A DNA stretch of 64,000 bases from Actinoplanes couchii (GTDB lineage Bacteria; Actinomycetota; Actinomycetes; Mycobacteriales; Micromonosporaceae): NCBI RefSeq assembly GCF_016862075.1, contig NZ_BOMG01000105.1, forward strand, positions 56,843-120,842. Reading direction: 5' to 3'. Position numbers and translations under genes: made by a program. The stretch's first letter is position 1; each line of letters starts with the position of its first letter. Positions 9,073 to 18,325 of the stretch are shown piece after piece. The notes under the pieces were generated by a model, which saw only the letters and a list, made by a program, of their open reading frames with translations, ran no database searches and had not been told where the DNA came from.

Positions 9073-11394
9073 ATGGACCTGACCACCCTGCTCGGCCGGA
9101 TGACCCTGGACCAGAAGGTCGCCCAGCTGACCGGCCTGAGTGTGCGCGGACTGCTGCAGTCGAGCGCCGGCTCCGGCGGCTCGCCCCTGGACGAACTGCT
9201 GCGGCAGGCGCCGCACGGTCTCGGGCACCTGTCGATGATCTGGCGTCTCGGCGACACCGACGACAGCCTGCGCCAGGCCCTGGCCGACATCCAGGAACGG
9301 GCCCGCGACCTGACCCCGTACGGCATCGGGGTGCTCTTTCACGGCGAGGGCGCGAACGGCCTGGTGTTCCCCGCCGGCCTGCAGTTCCCCACCCCGTGGG
9401 GTCAGGCCGCCACCTGGGATCCGCAGCTCACCGGCCGGGCCTCGTCGGTCACCGCGGCCCAGATGGACCGGATCGGCATCCCCCTGATGTTCTCCCCGGT
9501 GCTGGACCTGGCCCGCGACCCGCGCTGGGGCCGGGTCCACGAGACCTACGGTGAGGATCCCGAGCTGGTGGCACAGTTCGCCGTCGGTTTCGTGCGCGGC
9601 GTGCAGGAGACCGGCAGCAACGTCGTCGCGACCGGCAAACACTTCCTCGGGTACGGCCACTCCGAGGGCGGACTGAACAAGGCCGCCACCCACCTGGGCC
9701 CGCGGGCGCTGCTGGACGACTACGCCGAACCGTTCCGGCGGGCCGTCGCCGAGGCCGGCCTACCGGTGGTGATGAACTCCTACAACACCGTCGACGGGGT
9801 GCCCGCCGCCGCGAACCGGTGGCTGCTCACCGAGGTGCTGCGCGACCGGCTCGGTTTCGACGGTCTGACGGTCAGCGACTACGGCTCGATCGACATGCTC
9901 AGGTCCGTCCACCACACCGCGGCGACAGCCGGGGAGGCCGGGCGTCAGGCGATCACCGCCGGGCTGGACGTGGAACTGCCCCGCAACGACTGTTTCTCCG
10001 CCCTGGTCACCGAGGTCGAGCAGGGCCGCCTGAGCGAGCAGGTGATCGACCGGGCGGTCCTGCGCGTCCTGACTCTGAAGGACCGGCTCGGGCTCATCCC
10101 GTCCTCGACCGTCCCGGCCCGCACCGCCGCAGACCGGGATCTGCCCGCCGAGGCCGCCCGGGCCGGCCGGGAGCTGGCCGAACGTGGCCTCACCCTGCTC
10201 GCCAACGACGGCACCCTGCCGCTGCGCCCGAACGCGCGGATCGCGGTGATCGGCCCGGTCGCCGACGAGCTGCGCATCCACTTCGGCGCCTACACCGGCG
10301 TCGCCGACGCGGAACTCGCCGTCGGCATCCGGGCGATCCTCAACCAGGAGATCCCCGGCGTCACCCAGGACGACATCGTCATGCACAACCTCTTCGCCAC
10401 CCGTACGCCCGGTGTGGAACCGCTCTTCGAAGAGGTGGCCCGCAGACTGCATCCGAACGGCCGGTCGGTGGTCGAGGCCCTGCGTGAACTCGGCGCCGAC
10501 GTGACCCACACGCCGCTCGGCAACGTCGCCGACCCGACGCCGGTCGACGCCGATGCGGTGACCACCGCGGTCCAGGACGCCGACGTCATCGTCGCCGTGG
10601 TGGGGGAGCGCACCGGCTGGCTGGGCAACCACACCGCCGGGGAGGGCATCACCGCGGTCTCGCCGTCGGTGCCCGGAAACCAGCAGGACCTGATCCGCCG
10701 GGCGGCGGCCACCGGAAAACCGGTGGTGACCGTGGTGGTGTCCGGGCGCCCGCTGGTCATGCCGGACATCGCCCGTGACTCGGCTGCGGTGCTGCTCGCG
10801 CCGCTGCTCAGCGAATATGCCGGGACAGCCGTCGCCCGCGCCCTGCTCGGCGCGGTGAACCCGAGCGGCCGCCTGCCGTCGACGTTCCCGCGTCACCTCG
10901 GACAGATCCCGATCTACCACGGCCACCAGTACGGCAGCGGCTACGCCCACCCCACCGGCGTCACCTCCGACTACGTCGACCTGGACGACCAGCGGCCGCT
11001 GTACGCCTTCGGGCACGGCCTGTCCTACTCGACGTTCACCGCCGGGGAACCGGAGTTCACCGCCGACGGCGTCCTGCGGGCACGCCTGACGGTGACCAAC
11101 ACCAGCACCGTCGACGGCGAGACGGTCGTCCAGCTCTACGCCCGCGACGAGGTCGCGACGGTGGTCCGCCCGGTCCGCCGCCTGCTGGCCTTCACCCGGA
11201 TCGCGCTCGCCGCCGGCGAGAGCCGGGAGGTGCTGCTGGAGGCCCCACTGGAGCGGCTGTTCTACACCTTCCCGGACGGCAGCCGCGGCCTGGAAGCCGG
11301 TGAGGTGACCCTGATGGCCGGGTTCAGCAGCGACGATCTGCCCTGTTCGGCGACGGTGACAGTACCGGCCGCCGGGGATGCGCACCGACGGTGA
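9073..11394 (+). CDS. Glycoside hydrolase family 3 (beta-glucosidase/beta-xylosidase type)
   Basis: 773 residues from ATG 9073, two bases after the GH2 stop. The frame is open far upstream, but that part is the shadow of GH2. The N-terminal TIM barrel carries KHFLGYG and the nucleophile Asp269 in TVSDYG. The (alpha/beta)6 domain follows (about 390-600), then a C-terminal FnIII-like domain ending with typical GH3 sequence (YAFGHGLSYS, then VTNTSTVDGETVVQLY). There is no signal peptide, so the protein is intracellular. It removes terminal beta-linked glucose, xylose or arabinose from oligosaccharides; the exact sugar is not readable. Its stop overlaps the LacI gene start. Confidence 0.9.
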   Translation: MDLTTLLGRMTLDQKVAQLTGLSVRGLLQSSAGSGGSPLDELLRQAPHGLGHLSMIWRLGDTDDSLRQALADIQERARDLTPYGIGVLFHGEGANGLVFPAGLQFPTPWGQAATWDPQLTGRASSVTAAQMDRIGIPLMFSPVLDLARDPRWGRVHETYGEDPELVAQFAVGFVRGVQETGSNVVATGKHFLGYGHSEGGLNKAATHLGPRALLDDYAEPFRRAVAEAGLPVVMNSYNTVDGVPAAANRWLLTEVLRDRLGFDGLTVSDYGSIDMLRSVHHTAATAGEAGRQAITAGLDVELPRNDCFSALVTEVEQGRLSEQVIDRAVLRVLTLKDRLGLIPSSTVPARTAADRDLPAEAARAGRELAERGLTLLANDGTLPLRPNARIAVIGPVADELRIHFGAYTGVADAELAVGIRAILNQEIPGVTQDDIVMHNLFATRTPGVEPLFEEVARRLHPNGRSVVEALRELGADVTHTPLGNVADPTPVDADAVTTAVQDADVIVAVVGERTGWLGNHTAGEGITAVSPSVPGNQQDLIRRAAATGKPVVTVVVSGRPLVMPDIARDSAAVLLAPLLSEYAGTAVARALLGAVNPSGRLPSTFPRHLGQIPIYHGHQYGSGYAHPTGVTSDYVDLDDQRPLYAFGHGLSYSTFTAGEPEFTADGVLRARLTVTNTSTVDGETVVQLYARDEVATVVRPVRRLLAFTRIALAAGESREVLLEAPLERLFYTFPDGSRGLEAGEVTLMAGFSSDDLPCSATVTVPAAGDAHRR

Positions 11395-12431
11395 CACTCG
11401 CCGAACGCAGGTCCCGGGCCACGATCTACGACATCGCCCGGCAGGTCGGCGTCAGCGCGTCGACGGTGTCCCGGGCCCTGCACAAACCCGGCCGGGTCAG
11501 CACCGACATGGAGGAACGCATCCGCACGGCCGCGACCGCCCTGGGCTACCGCATCAACCCGATGGCGCGGGCCCTGCCCACCGGCCGCTCCGGGGCGCTC
11601 GCGCTGCTGCTGTCGGACATCACCAACCCGGTGTACTTCCCCTTCATCCGGGGCGCCGAGCGGGTGTCGTCGGCGACCGGTTCGTCGCTGTTCATCGCCG
11701 AGTCACGGGAGTCGGCCGCGTCGGAACTGCACGCGGCGCACCGGTTCCAGGCGGCCGCCGACGGGCTGGTGCTGGTGGCGTCGCGTCTGGACGACCAGGC
11801 GATCCGTGACCTGGCCGACGCCACACCACTGGTGGTGGTGAACCGGGAGGTGGACGGGGTGGCGGGGCTGATCCCGGATCTGCGTCCCGGAATCGGCGGC
11901 GCGCTCGACCACCTGCGGACACTCGGGCACCGCAGCCTGGTCTACCTGTCCGGCCCGTCGAACTCGTGGATGAGCCGGGCCCGGTGGGAGCTGCTGCTCG
12001 ACATGGCGGTGGACCGGGACATGAACATCGTGGAGATCGGGCCCGGCACACCGACGATGGAGGGCGGCGCCGCGGCACTGCTGCGGGTCCGGGCCTCGGG
12101 CGCGACCGCGGTGCTGGCGTTCAACGACCTGATGGCGATCGGGTTGCTGCGGGCCTGTCACGCCGCCGGGATCGCGGTGCCGGGCCACCTGAGCGTGGTG
12201 GGTTTCGACGACATTTTCGGCGCCGACCTGACCACACCGTCGCTGACGACCGTCCGCAGCCCGCTCACCGAGATGGGCGCCGTCGCGATCCGCAGCCTGC
12301 TGGCCGCGGTGAACGGGGCGGTGCCGGTAGTGCCCGAGACCCTGGCGACCGAACTGATCATCCGAGCTTCCACCAGCGGGCCGAGACATGCTTCCGCGAG
12401 CCGGCCGAGACATGAGGAGAATCCGACGTGA
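11391..12431 (+). CDS. LacI-family transcriptional regulator
   Basis: 346 residues. The N-terminal helix-turn-helix reads TIYDIARQVGVSASTVSRAL, followed by the hinge helix region (ALPTGRSGA) and a periplasmic-binding-protein-like sensor domain with VVGFDDIF near residue 270. The start is GTG at 11391, overlapping the GH3 stop by 4 bases, and its stop overlaps the next gene in the same way. It sits inside the operon it probably controls, giving feedback. A sugar released by the pathway is the expected inducer. A LacI-like site at 3447-3462 is the best candidate operator. Confidence 0.92.
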   Translation: MTLAERRSRATIYDIARQVGVSASTVSRALHKPGRVSTDMEERIRTAATALGYRINPMARALPTGRSGALALLLSDITNPVYFPFIRGAERVSSATGSSLFIAESRESAASELHAAHRFQAAADGLVLVASRLDDQAIRDLADATPLVVVNREVDGVAGLIPDLRPGIGGALDHLRTLGHRSLVYLSGPSNSWMSRARWELLLDMAVDRDMNIVEIGPGTPTMEGGAAALLRVRASGATAVLAFNDLMAIGLLRACHAAGIAVPGHLSVVGFDDIFGADLTTPSLTTVRSPLTEMGAVAIRSLLAAVNGAVPVVPETLATELIIRASTSGPRHASASRPRHEENPT

Positions 12432-14560
12432 CTGAGTCAGCCCGGCGGGCCCTGGTCCGCCGCCACAATCCGGTGCTGACCGAGGCGCATCCGGTCAACA
12501 CGCTGACGGTCGGCAACGGCGACATCGCGATGACCGTCGACGTCACCGGCCTGCAGTCCTTCCCCGCCCTGCACGAGCTGCGGCCGGACCCCCGCCGCGT
12601 GGTCGGGGACGGCATCCGCGAACTGCCCGAGCAGGTCCGGCGGGACTTCGACCGCGACGACTTCCAGATCCCGCTGCGGATCCAGTCGACCTGGGGCTGG
12701 TACGAGACCCGGGGCCGGCGCACCTACCGGCCGGACGAGGCGGCCACCACCTACGACACCGGGCGCGGGCCGGTGCCGTACCTGGACCGGATGGGCATCC
12801 AGCGCGCCAAGGACCCGATGCCCGAGGACCTGGAGCCCGCCGCCTGGCTGGCCTACAACCCCCGGCGCATGCACCTGGGCCGCCTCGCGCTGGTCACCGG
12901 CGACGGCGAGCCGCTGGACCCGGCCCGCCTGCACGAACCGCGGGCCGAGTGCGACCTGTGGTCCGGCACGGTCGGCTCCCGGCACCGCATCGACGGCGAA
13001 CCGGTCGAGGTGACCACCGTCGCCGACCCGGAAGCCCACCGATTCGCCGTACGGGTGACCTCCCCGCTGCTGGCCTCCGGCACCCTGGCGGTGGCCTGGG
13101 TCTTCGATCCGCAGGCCGACGATCTCGCCTGGTTCGAGCAGCCGGTGGAGTCCGGCACCGGATGGCGGCACCCCGCGCCCGGGCATGCCGTCGCGGCCCG
13201 CCGGGTGGCGGCGTCCCGCTACGAGGTGCAGGTCACCACCACCGGCACCCTCACCGAGGACGGGGATCGGATCGTCGCCGGGACCACCTCCGACACGATC
13301 GAGGTCGTGGTGACCCTGCGGCCCGGCGCCGAGCCGGCACCGTCGTTCGGTGACGTGCGCACCGCCGCCGAACGGTGGTGGGCCGGCTACTGGACCAGCG
13401 GCGCCGCGATCAGCTTCGACGGCAGCACCGACCCGGCGGCGGCCGAACTGGAACGCCGGGTCGTGCTGTCCCAGTACCTGACCGCCGTCAACTGTGCCGG
13501 AGTCACACCCCCGGCCGAGACCGGGCTCACCTACAACACGTGGACCGGCAAGTTCCACCTGGAGATGCACTGGTGGCACGCCGCCCACTTCCCGATGTGG
13601 GGCCGTGGGGCACTGCTCGAACGCAGCCTCGCCTGGTACCACTCCGCTCTGCCGGCCGCCCGGCAGACCGCCCGCGATCAGGGGTTCCGCGGCGCCCGCT
13701 GGCCGAAACACACCGAACCGTCGGCCCGGGAATCCCCGAGTTCCATCGGCGTGTTCCTGCTCTGGCAACAGCCGCACCTCATCCACCTGCTGGAACTGCT
13801 GCGCCATGAGGGCCGGTCACCGGAGTTCGAGGCCGAGCACTACCCGCTGATCGAGGCCACCGCCGACTTCATGGCCGATGTCGCCACCCTCGGCGACGAC
13901 GGCTCCTACGGCCTGCGCCCGCCGCTGATCCCCGCCCAGGAGAGTTATCTGGGTGACCGCGAGACCAACGCCGACCCCACGTTCGAGCTGGCCTACTGGG
14001 CCTGGGCGCTGCGTGTCGCCAACGAATGGCGGGTCCGGCTCGGGCTGCCCGAACGCTCCGACTGGGCCCGGGTCGGCACCGGCATGCGCACCCCCGCGCT
14101 GATGCCGGACGGCACCTACGCCGCCCTCGCCACCCCGCCGATGCTGATCCGCAAGGACCACCCGTCGATGCTGATGGCCCTGGGCTGGCTACCGGACACC
14201 GCGATCATCGACCCAGCCGTCATGGCGGCCACCCTCGACGGCGTCTGGCGCGACTGGGACCTGCAATCCTCCTGGGGCTGGGACTATCCGGTGATGGCCA
14301 TGACCGCCGCCCGGCTCGGTGACCTGCGCCGGGCTCTGGACGCGCTGCTGCTGCCGTCACCGAAGAACGAGTTCCTGCCCAACGGCCACAACCCGCAGAT
14401 CCCCGGATTCCTCACCCTCTACCTGCCCGCCAACGGTGGCCTGCTCGCCGCGGTCGCCCACATCGCCGCCGCCGAGGCCGGAGCCGCACTCCCACCGGGA
14501 TGGCAGATCAACACCGACAACCTGTTTCTGGTACGCCCGGAAAGGCAGAACCATGCGTGA
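12428..14560 (+). CDS. Six-hairpin glycosidase-like protein of uncertain family
   Basis: 710 residues. A beta-rich N-terminal half (about 1-310) opens with RRHNPVL and TVGNGDIAMTVDVTGLQSFP, and a helical half (about 330-700) carries EMHWWHAAHFPMWGR and SSWGWDYPVMAMTA. This pattern recalls (alpha/alpha)6-barrel glycosidases and matches a widespread, poorly assigned bacterial family that I recognise only by the RHNPVL/VGNG start. The GTG start overlaps the LacI stop (GTGA), and its end overlaps the GH42 gene by 8 bases. There is no signal peptide. Operon position strongly suggests action on the same imported glycan, perhaps on a linkage the GH2, GH3 and GH42 enzymes cannot cut. Catalytic residues are not assigned. 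Confidence 0.6.
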   Translation: MTESARRALVRRHNPVLTEAHPVNTLTVGNGDIAMTVDVTGLQSFPALHELRPDPRRVVGDGIRELPEQVRRDFDRDDFQIPLRIQSTWGWYETRGRRTYRPDEAATTYDTGRGPVPYLDRMGIQRAKDPMPEDLEPAAWLAYNPRRMHLGRLALVTGDGEPLDPARLHEPRAECDLWSGTVGSRHRIDGEPVEVTTVADPEAHRFAVRVTSPLLASGTLAVAWVFDPQADDLAWFEQPVESGTGWRHPAPGHAVAARRVAASRYEVQVTTTGTLTEDGDRIVAGTTSDTIEVVVTLRPGAEPAPSFGDVRTAAERWWAGYWTSGAAISFDGSTDPAAAELERRVVLSQYLTAVNCAGVTPPAETGLTYNTWTGKFHLEMHWWHAAHFPMWGRGALLERSLAWYHSALPAARQTARDQGFRGARWPKHTEPSARESPSSIGVFLLWQQPHLIHLLELLRHEGRSPEFEAEHYPLIEATADFMADVATLGDDGSYGLRPPLIPAQESYLGDRETNADPTFELAYWAWALRVANEWRVRLGLPERSDWARVGTGMRTPALMPDGTYAALATPPMLIRKDHPSMLMALGWLPDTAIIDPAVMAATLDGVWRDWDLQSSWGWDYPVMAMTAARLGDLRRALDALLLPSPKNEFLPNGHNPQIPGFLTLYLPANGGLLAAVAHIAAAEAGAALPPGWQINTDNLFLVRPERQNHA

Positions 14561-16592
14561 CGTGTTCTCGTCCACCCCCTGGTACGGCGGCGACTACAAC
14601 CCCGAACAGTGGCCCGAACAGGTCTGGGACGACGACGTCCGCCTGATGAACCGCGCCGGGGTCAACCTCGCCACCGTCGGCGTGTTCTCCTGGTCACGCC
14701 TGGAACCCCGCGAAGGCGAATACGACTTCGCCTGGCTCGACCACGTCCTGGACACCCTGCACGCCGGAGAGATCCGGGTCGACCTGGCCACCGCCACCGC
14801 GTCCCCACCACCGTGGTTCTCCCGCACGTATCCCGAATCGCTGCCGGTCACCGCCGACGGCACCCGCCTGCACCCCGGATCCCGGCAGGCCTACTGCCCC
14901 AGCTCGGTGGCCTACCGCACCGCCGCCGCCCGCCTGGTCCGGGCCCTCGCCGAACGCTACGGCCGGCATCCTGCCCTGGTGCTGTGGCACGTCAACAACG
15001 AATACGGCTGCCACGTCGCACGCTGCTGGTGCGACGCCTCCGCGGACGCTTTCCGGCAGTGGCTCCGGGACCGCTACCAGGACATCGACACCCTGAACGA
15101 GGCGTGGGGCACCGCCTTCTGGTCCCAGCGCTACGACAGTTTCGACGAGATCCTGCCGCCCCGGGCCACCCCGGCCGCCCCGAATCCGACCCAGCACCTC
15201 GACTTCGACCGGTTCAGCTCCGACGAACTGCTCGCCTGCTACCTCGCCGAGAAGCGGATCCTGCGCGAGATCACCCCCGACATCCCGGTCACGACCAACT
15301 TCATGGGTACGTTCCGCGGCGCCGACTACTGGAAATGGGCGCCACACCTGGACGTCATCTCCGACGACCTCTACCCCGACCCGGCCGACCCGGACGCCGC
15401 CCGCACCGCCGCCCTGGCCCGTGACCTGATGCGCTCGCTCGGACGCGGCCGCCCCTGGCTGCTGATGGAACAGTCGGCGGGCGCCGTCAACTGGCGCCCC
15501 AGCAACGCACCGAAAGCCCCCGGGCAGATGCGCGCCCTGTCCTACCAGGCCATGGCCCGTGGCGCCGACGGCATCCTGTTCTTCCAATGGCGCCAGTCCC
15601 GCAAGGGCGCCGAGGCGTTCCACTCGGCGATGCTCCCGCACTCCGGCACCGACACCCGGATCTTCCGCGAGATCGAGGAACTGGGCCGGGAACTACGCGG
15701 CCTCGGCCGGGTCGTCGGCACCACGAGCACCGCCCGGGCAGCCCTGGTCTTCGACTGGGACAGCTGGTGGGCCGTCGAACAGCGCGCCCTGCCGGTGCAG
15801 TCCAACTACCTGGCCCTGGTCGCACCCTGGCACGCCGCACTCACCGAAGCCGGCGTCCTGGTCGACCTGGTACACGGCGACGAGGACCTGACCGGCTATT
15901 CCCTGGTCGTCGCCCCCAGCCTCTTCGTGGCCACCGATGCCCAGATCGACGCCCTCGACACGGCCGCCCGGTCCGGGGCCACCGTCGTGGTGACCGCCCA
16001 GTCCGCGATCCTCGACGAGACCCTCGCGGTACGCCTCGGCGGCTACCTGGGCGGGTTGCAGCAGACCCTCGGCGTGTGGATCGAGGAGTTCGCGCCGCTG
16101 GGCGGAGCCTGGCAGCGACCGGGCGCGATTCCGGTACGGGACGAGACGACCCGTCCCCGTACGGTCGCACTCACCGGCCCGGTGTTCCCGGACGGTGCGA
16201 CGGGCATCGAGTGGAGTGAGGTCGTCCGCCCGCACGACGCGGAGGTCCGGGCCCGGTTCACCGGCGGACCGCTGGACGGCCTGCCCGCCCTGACCCGGCG
16301 TGCCACCGGACCGGGCGCGGCCTGGTATCTGGCGACCCGTCTCGGTGCCGACGATCTGGCCGTCCTGGCCGGCGCCCTGATCGAGGAAGCCGGGCTGGTG
16401 ACATCCCCGGTGCACCGGGGGGAGGCCCACGGCTGGGTGGAGACCGTACGCCGCGGCGATCTCACCTTCGTCATCAACCACGGCACCGCTCCCGTCGACC
16501 TCGACCTGCCGGGTGTCGACCTGCTGACCGGGCACCCGGCCGGCGGGCTACGCCTGGACCCCCAGGGCGTCGCCGTCGTCGCAGCCGCCTGA
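14553..16592 (+). CDS. Glycoside hydrolase family 42 beta-galactosidase
   Basis: 679 residues. The ATG at 14553 fits the family's first strand (WYGGDYNPEQW); the frame is open further upstream, but that part overlaps the previous gene. A TIM barrel with acid/base Glu150 (HVNNEYG) and nucleophile Glu306 (LLMEQSAG) is followed by the alpha/beta trimerisation domain (about 390-590) and a small beta domain. Cys115, Cys153, Cys158 and Cys160 form the zinc-binding cluster known in GH42. There is no signal peptide. It removes terminal beta-galactose from short oligosaccharides in the cytoplasm and is the last gene of the eight-gene run. Confidence 0.93.
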   Translation: MRDVFSSTPWYGGDYNPEQWPEQVWDDDVRLMNRAGVNLATVGVFSWSRLEPREGEYDFAWLDHVLDTLHAGEIRVDLATATASPPPWFSRTYPESLPVTADGTRLHPGSRQAYCPSSVAYRTAAARLVRALAERYGRHPALVLWHVNNEYGCHVARCWCDASADAFRQWLRDRYQDIDTLNEAWGTAFWSQRYDSFDEILPPRATPAAPNPTQHLDFDRFSSDELLACYLAEKRILREITPDIPVTTNFMGTFRGADYWKWAPHLDVISDDLYPDPADPDAARTAALARDLMRSLGRGRPWLLMEQSAGAVNWRPSNAPKAPGQMRALSYQAMARGADGILFFQWRQSRKGAEAFHSAMLPHSGTDTRIFREIEELGRELRGLGRVVGTTSTARAALVFDWDSWWAVEQRALPVQSNYLALVAPWHAALTEAGVLVDLVHGDEDLTGYSLVVAPSLFVATDAQIDALDTAARSGATVVVTAQSAILDETLAVRLGGYLGGLQQTLGVWIEEFAPLGGAWQRPGAIPVRDETTRPRTVALTGPVFPDGATGIEWSEVVRPHDAEVRARFTGGPLDGLPALTRRATGPGAAWYLATRLGADDLAVLAGALIEEAGLVTSPVHRGEAHGWVETVRRGDLTFVINHGTAPVDLDLPGVDLLTGHPAGGLRLDPQGVAVVAAA

Positions 16593-16598
16593 CGAGGC

Positions 16599-16630
16599 CG
16601 GCCGCGAGCCTCAGCCGAGACTTGCGGCCG
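16599..16630. terminator. Weak stem-loop between convergent genes
   Basis: Perfect 7-bp arms CGGCCGC (16599-16605) and GCGGCCG (16624-16630) with an 18-base loop lie at the junction of the GH42 gene and the convergent TetR gene. No U-tract follows. It could slow both converging transcripts, but GC-rich pairing of this size is common in such DNA. Confidence 0.3.
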
Positions 16631-17249
16631 CACCCCGGCTGTTCGGTGTGACCGGGGCGGTGAGCATCCCGGCGATGGCGTCGGCGAGGAAATCACCGAC
16701 GGCCAGCCACTGCGGATCCCGGCCGTCACGTTCCGCGCGGCCCTCGATGTCGGCGGTCGCCCCGGTCACGATCCGGTTGATCAACAGGGCCCGCCCGGCG
16801 ACCACCCCCTGATCGAGGTGCCTGAGCCGGGTGATCAGCGAACGGCGGATCCGCAGCTGGTCCGCCTGCTGGTCGACGATGTCCAGGACCAGCGCCAACG
16901 TCGCCGGATCGTTCAGGGCCTGGCTGAGGAAACGGGCCCGCCAACTCGGCTGCGGTAACCCGGCGAGAACCTGCATCGACGGCATGACGAAGTTCCGCAC
17001 ATCCTCCAGCACCGATTCGCCGGCATCGTTCGCGGCCTGTCGGAACTCCAGCACCGCGTCCAGATGCCGGCTGATCAGCGCCCGCAACAACCCGTCCCGG
17101 CCACCGAAGTGATAGCGCACCGCGGAATGGTTGGAGTTCCCGGCCGCCTCACCCACCCGCCGGTCGGAGACCTGAGCGATCCCGCCCTCGGCGAACAACC
17201 GCTCCGCAGCGTCGAGCAGCGCCGTCCGCGCGCTCACCGGCCTGTCCAT
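16611..17249 (-). CDS. TetR-family transcriptional regulator
   Basis: 212 residues. The N-terminal helix-turn-helix is at about 25-50 (VSDRRVGEAAGNSNHSAVRY), followed by HFGGRDGLLRALI, the usual TetR recognition-helix continuation. The C-terminal ligand domain is helical. The neighbours are the end of the sugar operon (convergent) and an unknown small gene, so the target is not obvious. The DNA-binding fold is clear, but nothing shows the effector. Confidence 0.85.
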   Translation of the reverse strand: MDRPVSARTALLDAAERLFAEGGIAQVSDRRVGEAAGNSNHSAVRYHFGGRDGLLRALISRHLDAVLEFRQAANDAGESVLEDVRNFVMPSMQVLAGLPQPSWRARFLSQALNDPATLALVLDIVDQQADQLRIRRSLITRLRHLDQGVVAGRALLINRIVTGATADIEGRAERDGRDPQWLAVGDFLADAIAGMLTAPVTPNSRGAAASLG

Positions 17250-17418
17250 ACACTCGCCCCCGAACCTCGCCCACCGTCCATCGGTAGCGTGATTCCATCA
17301 TCCGGGGCCAGGCCTCGGACATCGCGCCTGCGTTCTCGTACGATCCGGGGACGTGGAGTTCGGCGAACCCGGTCGCCGTGCCGATCCTCTGCCCATCGGC
17401 GGATGACGTCGCCGGCGT

Positions 17419-17886
17419 TCAGTCCCGGGGGAACGGCGGGGTCTCCACGGTGTCGAAGCCGCCGGCGTGGGCCCAGTCCGGTGGGTCGTAGGTGATGCCG
17501 AGCCGCCGCCACAGGTCCACGCCGACCCATCCGTCCAGGAGGTCTACCTTGTCGTCGGGGAACGCCCGGGGTAGGAAGGACGACCCCGGGAGCCGGGCCA
17601 GAAGACTGCGCCGGGCCAACCAGCCGGGGCTGACGTAGTAGCGGGCGACCATCCGCGGGTCGGCCCCGAACGCTGCTGCGACCGCTTCCGGGTCGCCGGC
17701 CCGGGCCTGCCGGACCAGGGCGGCCTCGCCCGACGGCTTCCCCACGAAAGCCGTGAGCTTCGCACCCGACGGCACGGACGAAAGCACCCGGGCGCGGACA
17801 CCGTGGGCGGCGGCGAAACCGACCAAGGCATCGGCCACCGTACGGACCAGGTCCGACCGGACAGCGACGGCGGTGGAGGAGGCCAT
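17419..17886 (-). CDS. Hypothetical protein
   Basis: 155 residues, not recognised. The N-terminal part is Ala/Val-rich and probably helical. The middle has ARYYVSPGWLARRSLLARLPG, and the C-terminus is Pro/Asp-rich, ending ETPPFPRD. No signal peptide, membrane helix or catalytic motif is evident. Codon use (strong G/C at third positions) matches a real gene. The ATG at 17884-17886 is the natural start. It lies 169 bp upstream of the TetR gene on the same strand and could be linked to it, but there is no direct sign of joint control. Confidence 0.55.
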   Translation of the reverse strand: MASSTAVAVRSDLVRTVADALVGFAAAHGVRARVLSSVPSGAKLTAFVGKPSGEAALVRQARAGDPEAVAAAFGADPRMVARYYVSPGWLARRSLLARLPGSSFLPRAFPDDKVDLLDGWVGVDLWRRLGITYDPPDWAHAGGFDTVETPPFPRD

Positions 17887-18325
17887 GGCGCTGACGCTAA
17901 TCGTTGTCAGGTGACCTGTTGCCCGATCCGGGACCTCCGGGCGTGACCATCATGCCGACGACAACGAGCCGGTGAAAGCGGCGCTGGCGTCCAATTCTCG
18001 GCCCGCATGGCTCTGTAGCGTTTGACGTGCCCGCCGAACTCGGCGTTGGCACCCGAGTAGGCGCTGGCCTGAGTTCCCCAGATACATCGAGTCAATGCGC
18101 CGTGGCCGGTCTTCACGAACGTCTTGCGTTTCTGAAGGACGTCGAGAGGTGCCTGAAGACCGCCTCCGAGGCTGGAATCGACACGGGGGTGGTGTCGGAA
18201 CCGGGGTGGATCGTCTCGATCCGTGGATGTCGGAGGTGCGGAGACGTGGAGCAGGTTCGGGTGGTCGTGGAAGCGCCGGACCCGGTCAGCCGTGCCGGGT
18301 CGGTGACGCTGTTGGAGGCCGCCCG
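17887..18325. other. Region without a supportable gene
   Basis: About 440 bp between the hypothetical gene and a decayed transporter. Short open frames exist on both strands, including a 69-codon minus-strand frame at 17907-18116, but none gives a recognisable protein. The stretch looks like decayed coding DNA leading into the transporter remnant. Confidence 0.5.

Noticed and set aside
16611..17249. TetR gene as regulator of the sugar operon
   Set aside because: The operon has its own LacI gene, and this TetR gene is convergent to it with a hairpin between; no link is visible.
17907..18116. Small minus-strand frame with an IWGTQASAYSGANAEFGG stretch
   Set aside because: It reads a little protein-like but matches nothing I can name and has no ribosome site; treated as possible decayed DNA.
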